In this document: positions 23,480 to 29,535 of the stretch, one piece after another | How positions within the stretch are numbered: position 1 is the stretch's first letter | Layout: the number at the start of each line of letters is the position of its first letter | Origin: Nautiliaceae bacterium | GTDB taxonomy: Bacteria > Campylobacterota > Campylobacteria > Campylobacterales > Nautiliaceae | Assembly: GCA_027035735.1 (NCBI GenBank) | Contig: JALVUH010000122.1 | Coordinates: 1-29,535 of the forward strand | Length of the DNA stretch: 29,535 nt | Direction: 5' to 3' | The notes under the pieces: model-generated | Seen by the model: only the letters and a program-made list of their open reading frames with translations | The model's database searches: none | What the model was told of the DNA's origin: nothing | Translations under genes and position numbers: made by a program

Positions 23480-23835
23480 TTATCCTCCTTTATAGGTTTA
23501 TAGTTCAAAACTTCGCTTATATAAAAAAACCCTCCTCTAAGAGCTTTAGCATTTAGCCCTACTTCTTTTGCTATTTTTTCAGCTTCATATATATCCACTC
23601 CTCTTAAATCCATAATACCATACTCTTTATTTTTATCAAGCATTAAAAGTTTACTAGCAAAATATTCATCAAAAGGAATATGAATAGAATTTGGATACTT
23701 TCCATAATACTCAATATCTTCTTCATCTCTTATATCAATAATTGTTAAATTTTTAACTTCATCATAAGTAGGAAAAGGATCTCTTTGAGGTTTTACCATC
23801 TCTTTTTCTTTTTTTCTTTTAAAAAAATCAAACAA
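23476..23835 (-). CDS. Rhodanese-like protein lacking the catalytic cysteine
   Basis: A 119-residue protein. After a lysine-rich start (FKRKKEKE) the rhodanese pattern appears: TIIDIRDEEDIEYYG (31-45), PNSIHIPFDEY (48-58), LDKNKEYGIMDLRGVDIYEAEKIAK and ALRGGFFYI. The loop that should hold the persulfide-carrying Cys reads IMDLRGVD, with Asp76 in its place; the chain has no cysteine at all, so sulfur transfer is excluded and a binding or regulatory role is likely. The start is TTG at 23835, supported by AAGGAT five nt upstream; the first ATG (23796) has no proper ribosome site. First gene of its operon. Confidence 0.8.
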   Translation of the reverse strand: MFDFFKRKKEKEMVKPQRDPFPTYDEVKNLTIIDIRDEEDIEYYGKYPNSIHIPFDEYFASKLLMLDKNKEYGIMDLRGVDIYEAEKIAKEVGLNAKALRGGFFYISEVLNYKPIKEDK

Positions 23836-23854
23836 TATTTATCCTTTTTATTTT

Positions 23855-23863
23855 ATTTTAGCA
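23855..23863 (-). promoter_or_regulatory. Extended -10 for the rhodanese/ArsC-like/DUF445 operon
   Basis: TGC-TAAAAT on the minus strand, about 20 nt before the TTG start: a one-mismatch -10 with the TGn extension. Inferred from sequence and position. Confidence 0.45.
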
Positions 23864-23879
23864 TATTTTTATTATTAGG

Positions 23880-23907
23880 TATAGTTTTTGCTTGAAAATG
23901 ACGATAT
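23880..23907 (+). promoter_or_regulatory. Sigma-28 (FliA)-type promoter of maf
   Basis: TATAGTTT, 12 nt, GACGATAT. Compared with the enteric consensus TAAAGTTT-N11-GCCGATAA this has one mismatch in the -35 half and two in the -10 half. The predicted start falls 10-15 nt before the AAAAAGG of the gene. This puts maf in the late flagellar regulon. Confidence 0.65.
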
Positions 23908-23926
23908 AAAAATAAAAAGGATATAA

Positions 23927-25831
23927 ATGTCTAAAATTTTTGAAAAAAATATACAAGCTCTAACAAAAACAAATCCTATATTAGCAGCAAAATTATTCTC
24001 TATTAAAACAAATAAAGATTTTGAAATAGTAATACAAGGAGATGATAAAGCAAATTTAAATTTAATAGACAAACAAAATTTTTTACCTCTATATGAAACT
24101 CAACCTCTAGAAGAAATAAATAAAGAATATGAAAAATTTAAAAATAAATATATAAAATACCCTATCTTATTCTTTTTTGGAATTGGAAATGGAATTTTAA
24201 TAAAAATGCTTTTAGATAATCCTATTAGAAAAAAAATAATTGTAATAGAACCAAATCTAGAAATTTTATTCATAGTTTTAAACTTTATAGATTTTTCAGA
24301 AGAAATAATAAATAAAAAACTACTATTATTTTTAGAAGAAGATTTTAAATATCCAGAAGCAATAGATATTGTTTCAGATTTAGATGTTATTTTATTTGTT
24401 AAAACATACGAACTTCATATAAATACTCCTTATTATGAGAAAAAATATAAAAATGAAATTTTAAGAGTTAATGAAACTTTTCTAAGAGCTATCAAACAAG
24501 CAATTATAAATTATGGAAATGATACTATTGACACTCTTATAGGCTTAGAACATTCCATAAAAAATTTCCCAGAAATGCTTAAAAGACCCTATTTTAAATC
24601 ATTAGTTGGCAAAAAAAATTCCGATGTGGCAATTATAGTCTCTACAGGCCCTTCTCTTACAAAACAATTACCTCTTCTTAAACAAATTCAAGATTATGTA
24701 ACAATAATAAGTGTTGATGCTTCAATGCCAATACTTGAAAAATGGGATATTGTTCCAGATTTCGTTACAAGTCTTGAGAGAGTAAAAGAGACTGCAACTT
24801 TATTTAAAAATACTTCAAAAAAATTCCAAGAAAAATTCATTACAATACATGCCTCTCTTCAGCATGAAGAAGTACTAAAAAATTCATATGGAAAAAAATT
24901 ATTAGTAATGAGAAGTTTTGCATATAATAGATATTTTGATTTAGATGAATATGGATATTTAGGTGTAGGAATGAGTGCAGCTAATATGGCATACGAATTA
25001 GCATATATTTTAGGATTTAAAAATATTATTTTAATAGGTCAAGATTTAGCTTATTCTAAAGAAGGCAAAAGTCATGCGGATGGACATCCTTATATGGAAA
25101 ATTATAAAGAAACAGACTTATATGTCCCTGCTTATGGAGGAAATGGCATCGTAAGAACATCTAAAGTATGGAATATGTTTAAAAATTTTTTTGAAAAAGA
25201 TATCGCATATACATCAAAACAAGGAATAAAAACTTATAACGCTACAGAAGGTGGTGCAAGAATAGAAGGAGCAATAGAAATTCCCTTTAAAGAAATAACT
25301 CAAAAATTAATAAAACCAATTAAAAAAAATAAAATTCACATAAAAAGCCCTACACATAAAACATATATAAAAAATTTACAAAAAGCTTATAATAAAGTAT
25401 TAAAAATGATAGAAATTGGAGATAAAACACAAAAAGAAGTAGAAAAAGTATTTTTAAAAGTAGCAAAAGAATTTGATAATCTTGTAGAACTAAATCAAAA
25501 AAATGAATTAGATAAAATCAATTTTCAATATCTTCAAGAATTATCAAAAGAAATTGATAAAATAAAAACATTAATTGAAAAAGAAGAATTTTTAGCTACC
25601 TATGGAGAAACTATTACCTCTTATATAATAAATAAAGAAACAGATTTAGCTAAAATTCAAGTACAAAATCCAAAAACAGATATAGAAAAAAAAGCAAAGC
25701 TTATAGATTGGATTATGAATCATAAAGAGTGGCTTTTTATGCTAGCCGGAAGTATAAACGCTCAAAAAATCGTTATACAAAGAGCTTTACCTACTATAGA
25801 AAAAGAATTAAAAGAAAACAATCTTCTTTAA
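23927..25831 (+). CDS. maf: Motility-associated factor (Maf) glycosyltransferase
   Basis: A 634-residue Maf protein. The N-terminal region (80-200) is Rossmann-like (FFFGIGNGI, VIEPNLEIL). The central MAF/DUF115 domain starts near 220: VSTGPSL (238-244), VDASMPIL (263-270), VGMSAANMAYELA (347-359), IGQDLAYS (370-377), SHADG (382-386) and NATEGGARIEG (438-448). The last 170 residues are helical and charged. In Campylobacter, Helicobacter and Aeromonas, Maf proteins transfer pseudaminic or legionaminic acid to flagellin in the cytoplasm. The neighbouring flagellin gene, 71 bp away and convergent, is the obvious substrate. AAAAAGGAT precedes the ATG, and a sigma-28-like promoter lies upstream. 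Which sugar it uses is not readable here. Confidence 0.93.
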   Translation: MSKIFEKNIQALTKTNPILAAKLFSIKTNKDFEIVIQGDDKANLNLIDKQNFLPLYETQPLEEINKEYEKFKNKYIKYPILFFFGIGNGILIKMLLDNPIRKKIIVIEPNLEILFIVLNFIDFSEEIINKKLLLFLEEDFKYPEAIDIVSDLDVILFVKTYELHINTPYYEKKYKNEILRVNETFLRAIKQAIINYGNDTIDTLIGLEHSIKNFPEMLKRPYFKSLVGKKNSDVAIIVSTGPSLTKQLPLLKQIQDYVTIISVDASMPILEKWDIVPDFVTSLERVKETATLFKNTSKKFQEKFITIHASLQHEEVLKNSYGKKLLVMRSFAYNRYFDLDEYGYLGVGMSAANMAYELAYILGFKNIILIGQDLAYSKEGKSHADGHPYMENYKETDLYVPAYGGNGIVRTSKVWNMFKNFFEKDIAYTSKQGIKTYNATEGGARIEGAIEIPFKEITQKLIKPIKKNKIHIKSPTHKTYIKNLQKAYNKVLKMIEIGDKTQKEVEKVFLKVAKEFDNLVELNQKNELDKINFQYLQELSKEIDKIKTLIEKEEFLATYGETITSYIINKETDLAKIQVQNPKTDIEKKAKLIDWIMNHKEWLFMLAGSINAQKIVIQRALPTIEKELKENNLL

Positions 25832-25873
25832 TTCTTTTTATTTTACAAAAATAGCGTCAAAGATTATTTTTTG

Positions 25874-25897
25874 AAAATAAAAAGCCCAAAAAGGGCT
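25874..25897 (-). terminator. Intrinsic terminator of the flagellin gene
   Basis: On the minus strand AGCCC-TTTTT-GGGCT (25897 to 25883) followed by a T-rich tract, six nt after the flagellin stop. On the plus strand the same stem follows maf but lacks a T-run. Confidence 0.75.
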
Positions 25898-25902
25898 AAT
25901 AA

Positions 25903-27456
25903 TTATTGAAGTAATCTCATAACATTTTTTTGTACTGCATTTGCTTGAGATAATGCGTAGCTTCCTGATTGTGCTAGTAGATTGTATTTTTGGAATTTTG
26001 CAGTTTCTGCTGCAAAATCTACATCTCTAATTTGAGCTTCAGCAGCTTTTACATTAACTTGTGTTACTGTAATGTTGCTTACTGTAGCTGTTAATTGATT
26101 TTCAACAGAACCAATATCAGCTCTAATTTTATCAAGTAATTTAGCTGCACTATCTGCTATATCCATAACAGCCATAGCACCTTTTAAAGTTGTAACCCCT
26201 GCTCCGATTCCACTTGCAGCTTTAATATCGTTTGCAATTAAAGAGTTAGCTGCTGCACCAATTGCACTTGCTTGATTTACGCTAAATGGACCTTTAATTG
26301 TTCTTAAATTAATAGTTTTTTGAGCTACTTGAGAATCAGCTAATGCTACTATACTTAATGCAGTAATTCCACTACCTGAACCAAGACTAACTTTAATATC
26401 TCTTGCATCAAGTCTTGTAAATGTAAGTCTTCCAACGATTACATCTTTTCCAGCACCAGCACTTGCTGTCGCAAAACTTCCTCCTCCAAGTACTGCAGCA
26501 CTTGAAGCAGTAGAAATATTAATAGCTCTACCATCTACACTTCTAAGATTTAGTCTTCCTTGTTCATCAACATATGCTTCAACACCTGTTTGGTCTTTAA
26601 CAGCATTAATAGCATTTACTAAGTTACCATTAGCATCTGCTTTTTGAACTGTAATATCACCAATATTAACACCATTAATTGTAAGACCTTTAATTGTTCC
26701 TGAAGCAATTTCATTTGCACCAGTACCAATAACTTGCCAACTAGCTCTAACACCTGTTAAGTTAGAGTTTTTATTAATAACATCTGCTAAAACACCAATT
26801 CCAGTTCCTGCACTTGTAGAAATTTTTACACTCTCAAGTGTAATATCTTTTTTACCATCAACTGAAACGAATTTTAATCTAATACTTTTTAAAGCATTAG
26901 CTCCTAATGATACTTTGATAAATCCACTTGTTTCAAATCTTGTATTTCCAATATGAGCAGAATCAGTTGCCCCAATACTTGCTGTTACTGTTTCATTTGA
27001 ATATGCACCAATTTGGAATTTTTGATCAACAAAACTTCCACTAAGCAAACTTTTTCCATTGTATGAAGTTGTTTGCGCAATATTATCCAATTCGTCCATA
27101 AGTTTTGTAATATCTTCTTGAATAGCTTTTCTTGTATCACTTGTTTGACCAGCTTGTGCTGCTTCTGTAGCTTTTACTTTAATAGTATTAAGAATTTTAA
27201 CTTGTTCATCCATTGCTTTATCAGCAATTTGCATAATAGCAATACCATCGTTTGCATTTCTAATAGCTTGCCCTAAACTTTGAGCTTGATCTCTCAAAGA
27301 ATCTGCAATTTGAAGTCCAGATGCATCATCTGCAGCTTTGTTAATTCTAAGACCTGTACTTAGTTTTTCAAGAGCATCTGATAATTTTCTGTTTGTTTCC
27401 ATTAATGCAGCATGAGCATTTAATGCAGCTACATTTGTATTAATTCTTAAACCCAT
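25903..27456 (-). CDS. fliC: Flagellin
   Basis: A 517-residue flagellin. The D0/D1 N-terminus (MGLRINTNVAALNAHAALM to about 160) and C-terminus (about 430-517, ending NAVQKNVMRLLQ) are standard. Residues 91-98 read TIKVKATE where Salmonella has the TLR5-recognised RVRELAVQ-type segment, as in other Campylobacterota. The variable centre (about 175-420) contains flagellin hook IN motifs (VINKNSNLTGVRA, INAVKDQTGVEA). There are many Ser/Thr in the centre that could carry glycans added by Maf. GGAG stands upstream of the ATG. Upstream are a sigma-28-type promoter and a sigma-54-like element; a hairpin terminator follows. No second flagellin gene is in the window. Confidence 0.97.
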   Translation of the reverse strand: MGLRINTNVAALNAHAALMETNRKLSDALEKLSTGLRINKAADDASGLQIADSLRDQAQSLGQAIRNANDGIAIMQIADKAMDEQVKILNTIKVKATEAAQAGQTSDTRKAIQEDITKLMDELDNIAQTTSYNGKSLLSGSFVDQKFQIGAYSNETVTASIGATDSAHIGNTRFETSGFIKVSLGANALKSIRLKFVSVDGKKDITLESVKISTSAGTGIGVLADVINKNSNLTGVRASWQVIGTGANEIASGTIKGLTINGVNIGDITVQKADANGNLVNAINAVKDQTGVEAYVDEQGRLNLRSVDGRAINISTASSAAVLGGGSFATASAGAGKDVIVGRLTFTRLDARDIKVSLGSGSGITALSIVALADSQVAQKTINLRTIKGPFSVNQASAIGAAANSLIANDIKAASGIGAGVTTLKGAMAVMDIADSAAKLLDKIRADIGSVENQLTATVSNITVTQVNVKAAEAQIRDVDFAAETAKFQKYNLLAQSGSYALSQANAVQKNVMRLLQ

Positions 27457-27478
27457 AACTAACTCCTTTTAGTTTTTT

Positions 27479-27494
27479 AGCGGCTTCCTTGCCA
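27479..27494 (-). promoter_or_regulatory. Sigma-54-like element upstream of flagellin
   Basis: TGGCAAGGAAGCCGCT on the minus strand: GG and GC separated by exactly 10 nt, as required at -24/-12, but CC replaces the usual TT before GC. The start would be only about 12 nt before the ATG, at the ribosome site, so functional use is uncertain. Confidence 0.35.
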
Positions 27495-27504
27495 CTTCAA
27501 TAAT

Positions 27505-27531
27505 ATATCGGTTAAAAAAATTTTTTTTTTA
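27505..27531 (-). promoter_or_regulatory. Sigma-28 (FliA)-type promoter of flagellin
   Basis: TAAA, 15 nt, ACCGATAT on the minus strand, matching the spacing of the TAAA-N15-GCCGATAA consensus with mismatches at the first and last base of the -10. The predicted start is about 42 nt before the ATG. The spacer is almost entirely a run of A followed by a run of T. Confidence 0.72.
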
Positions 27532-27541
27532 ATAGTTTTGT

Positions 27542-27547
27542 TATAAT
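27542..27547 (+). promoter_or_regulatory. Extended -10 for the glycosyltransferase gene
   Basis: TGT-TATAAT (TG at 27539-27540) on the plus strand, 23 nt before the ATG at 27571; leader about 16 nt with AAGGA. It looks like a housekeeping promoter, unlike those of flagellin and maf. Confidence 0.55.
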
Positions 27548-27570
27548 TTTTGAAAATTTTAAGGAATAAA

Positions 27571-29487
27571 ATGGATTGTAAAAATTTAATAGAATATATT
27601 ATTTCTAAATTAAAAAACGGAGATATTCCTGAAACTAATTTAAATATATATTTTTATGATTGTAAAAGCGAAGATACTATTATAAAAAAAACAATAAATA
27701 CTTTAAATAATTACTATTCTAATGCATCTTTAAATGAAAAATATCTTTTAAATAATCTTTTATTTATTTTAGAATCTCTTTCCAATAAAAAACAAGCTTT
27801 AATTAATTTTATAAAAAGAACTTTGGATTTTAATATATATGAAGCCTATAAAAATAAAGAAGCTAAAAAAGCTATAAACTTTATAGTTTATGAAAATTAT
27901 AATGAAGATGATACTTTTGAAGCTATTAAAGAAATTTTAAATAATCCATCTTTTTATCAAATAAAAAATATACTACCTTTAATATGGTCAAATAAAAACT
28001 TTTATAATAATAAAAAATGGCTAAATCTATTTGAAGATATGACCAATGCTCTTTATAAATTAATAAAAAAAGAAGATATAACAAAAGTAATGCCTCTTCA
28101 TTTTGTAATTTATCATACATATGGAAATAATATTCAAACAATTGAAGAATGGAAAAATTTCAATCAAAAAGTAGAAATTCCTGCAAGTAAATTTTATCAT
28201 AAGATAGGGAAAAATTTAAATTTATCCAAAATTAAAAAAAGAATCTCAAATAAAAAGAAAAAAATCGGATTTATATTTGATAGATTGGTATTAAATTCTC
28301 CTTTTATGGTAATGTATTCTTTAATTAAAAAATTATCTCAAATTTCTAAAGAGTATGAAATATACATTTATTCTCTAAATTATTGTGATAAAGATCCAGA
28401 AGAGCAAAGAATTATTAATGCATTATATCCATATGTAAATAAAATTTTTAGTCACAATTTTGAAAATGTATATTATGATCATTTAAAAAAAGCTATTGAA
28501 ATAAGAGAAGAAATTATTAAAGATAAAATTGATTATCTAATCACAATGGCAAGTGGGTATGATATAAATAATTTTCTTATTACAAACCGCTCAGCTCCAA
28601 AACAGATTTTCTGGTCACATGGAAACTGTGCTTTTGATATTCCCAATATTGACAAAAAAATTTCTCATTTTGAGCAAGAATGTAAAGAATTTAAATGGGA
28701 AATATTTAATGTAAATATGGCAGAAGAATTTTTAATAGGATCTGAAGAATCTAAACAAAAGGCAAAAATTTTAAAAGAAACATTGCTAAATCAATTTGGA
28801 AAAAAGACGATATTTTTAGGAACTATTGGAAGACTTATAAAACTTGAAAGTGAAGAATATTTAAAAGTAATTTCAGAAATTATGAAACAAAATCCAAATA
28901 CTGTATATTTAGCATGTGGAAGTGGAAATCAAAAAAAAGTAGAAAAATTAATGAAAGAAGTTGGTATTGATTTAAAAAGAGTAGTTTTTACAGGTCAAGT
29001 TGACCCTCATATGTTTGGATGGATTATTGATATATGGCTTAATACATATCCACTTCCTCAAGGAATTTCTCAAGAAGAATATCATGAAAAAGGACATGGA
29101 ATAGTTATTCAAAGTAAACATATCATTAATTGTAAATATGATTATGAATTTATAGAAAAAGAAATCTTAGAAGAAAAACCTGAAGTATTTTTTAAAGCTT
29201 TTGAAATTGACAACAAAAACATAAATAAAAATATCTCTTTTAACAAATTAATGTTTGAAGTTTATAAAAAACATAATAAAAATATCAATGAAAAAGAGAT
29301 TTTACAATGTATTGCACAAATAGAAAATTTACCAAATTGTAAAGAAAAATGGTTACAAACAATTAATTGTATTTGTCAAAATAAAGAGTATAGAGAAATG
29401 TATCGTTGGATGACTTATAGATTATGGCAAGAACACAAAAAATGGAAAAATTCTAAAAATGAATTTTTAGATATATTAAAGGATTAA
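27571..29487 (+). CDS. Large glycosyltransferase, HMW1C/GT41- or GT4-like, probable flagellar role
   Basis: A 638-residue soluble protein. Residues 1-225 are helical with no motif I know. From about 230 a GT-B fold is suggested: KIGFIFDRLVLNSPF (231-245), a possible acceptor-domain start; FWSHGNCAFDIPNID (347-361); then the donor domain FLGTIGRLIKLESEEYL (415-431), VYLACGSGNQKKVEKL (445-460), VVFTGQVDP (471-479) and WLNTYPLPQGIS (489-500). The pattern recalls HMW1C and SPINDLY-like O-GlcNAc-type transferases, though the match is by eye. It is divergent from flagellin and followed after 7 bp by another glycosyltransferase gene, so protein (flagellin) or polysaccharide glycosylation is the likely job. 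ATG at 27571 with AAGGA is preferred over a TTG at 27550. Confidence 0.72.
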   Translation: MDCKNLIEYIISKLKNGDIPETNLNIYFYDCKSEDTIIKKTINTLNNYYSNASLNEKYLLNNLLFILESLSNKKQALINFIKRTLDFNIYEAYKNKEAKKAINFIVYENYNEDDTFEAIKEILNNPSFYQIKNILPLIWSNKNFYNNKKWLNLFEDMTNALYKLIKKEDITKVMPLHFVIYHTYGNNIQTIEEWKNFNQKVEIPASKFYHKIGKNLNLSKIKKRISNKKKKIGFIFDRLVLNSPFMVMYSLIKKLSQISKEYEIYIYSLNYCDKDPEEQRIINALYPYVNKIFSHNFENVYYDHLKKAIEIREEIIKDKIDYLITMASGYDINNFLITNRSAPKQIFWSHGNCAFDIPNIDKKISHFEQECKEFKWEIFNVNMAEEFLIGSEESKQKAKILKETLLNQFGKKTIFLGTIGRLIKLESEEYLKVISEIMKQNPNTVYLACGSGNQKKVEKLMKEVGIDLKRVVFTGQVDPHMFGWIIDIWLNTYPLPQGISQEEYHEKGHGIVIQSKHIINCKYDYEFIEKEILEEKPEVFFKAFEIDNKNINKNISFNKLMFEVYKKHNKNINEKEILQCIAQIENLPNCKEKWLQTINCICQNKEYREMYRWMTYRLWQEHKKWKNSKNEFLDILKD

Positions 29488-29494
29488 AATCAAA

Positions 29495-29535
29495 ATGAAA
29501 ATAAGTGTGTTAATAGACAATTATAACTATGCAAA
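29495..29535 (+). CDS. Glycosyltransferase, 5' end only
   Basis: An ATG seven nt after the previous stop opens a frame running off the window. The thirteen full codons read MKISVLIDNYNYA, the typical first strand of a GT2-type or related glycosyltransferase (compare SVIIPNYNY). AAAGGA upstream serves as ribosome site. Only the family-level guess is possible. Confidence 0.55.
   Translation, partial: MKISVLIDNYNYA

Noticed and set aside
27073..27276. Small plus-strand open frame inside flagellin
   Set aside because: Antisense shadow of the conserved D1 region, composition unlike a protein.
1..29535. CRISPR array, insertion sequence, toxin-antitoxin pair or prophage
   Set aside because: Looked for regular spaced repeats, transposase or integrase motifs and small paired genes; none found.

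Overview
The window is very AT-rich, densely packed bacterial DNA with short overlapping operons and no mobile elements. Gene content points to a thermophilic, motile member of the Campylobacterota, most likely order Nautiliales (Caminibacter/Nautilia/Lebetimonas-like). The pointers are an AcnB-type aconitase, a long-form DapD, a flagellin with the epsilon-type D1 region beside a Maf glycosyltransferase, poly-A/T intergenic regions, and G+C-rich tRNA stems in an otherwise A+T-rich sequence. The order-level placement is inference from content, not from a database search.

Layout. 1-285: 3' end of a LUD-domain (LutC/YkgG-type) gene. 286-2705 (minus): a three-gene signalling module consisting of an RsbT-like ATPase fused to an RsbX/SpoIIE-like phosphatase, an RsbR-like STAS protein and a GGDEF diguanylate cyclase, each pair overlapping by 11 nt. 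It looks like a minimal stressosome wired to c-di-GMP. 2767-8148 (plus): nfu, then a polyprenyl-phosphate glycosylation operon (GT39 transferase, geranylgeranyl-reductase-family flavoprotein, GT2 polyprenyl-P glycosyltransferase, YbhN/AglD-like membrane protein), then a CysM-like enzyme. 8145-11725 (minus): YqjD-like, YqjE-like and 88-aa unknown proteins, a CPA1 Na+/H+ antiporter and MltC. 11820-12048: tRNA-Thr(UGU) and tRNA-Asn(GUU). The 381 bp without a protein gene at 11726-12106 hold these two tRNAs and promoters. 12107-19614 (minus): argJ, K+ channel, rpmB, dapD, CPA2 antiporter, yjbQ, rluB and kdsD. 19748-22345 (plus): acnB. 22428-23835 (minus): a Cys-less rhodanese, an ArsC/YffB-like protein and a DUF445 protein. 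23927-29535: flagellar glycosylation region with maf (plus), flagellin (minus), a large glycosyltransferase (plus) and the start of another glycosyltransferase.

How the parts relate. The left module probably converts an unknown stress signal into c-di-GMP, via release of the ATPase from the STAS protein and resetting by the fused phosphatase. The right end makes and glycosylates flagellin; both maf and flagellin carry sigma-28-like promoters. The middle is housekeeping (arginine, lysine/peptidoglycan, Kdo, TCA/reductive TCA, ribosome) mixed with three monovalent-cation transport proteins. No rRNA, CRISPR array, insertion sequence, prophage or origin was seen.
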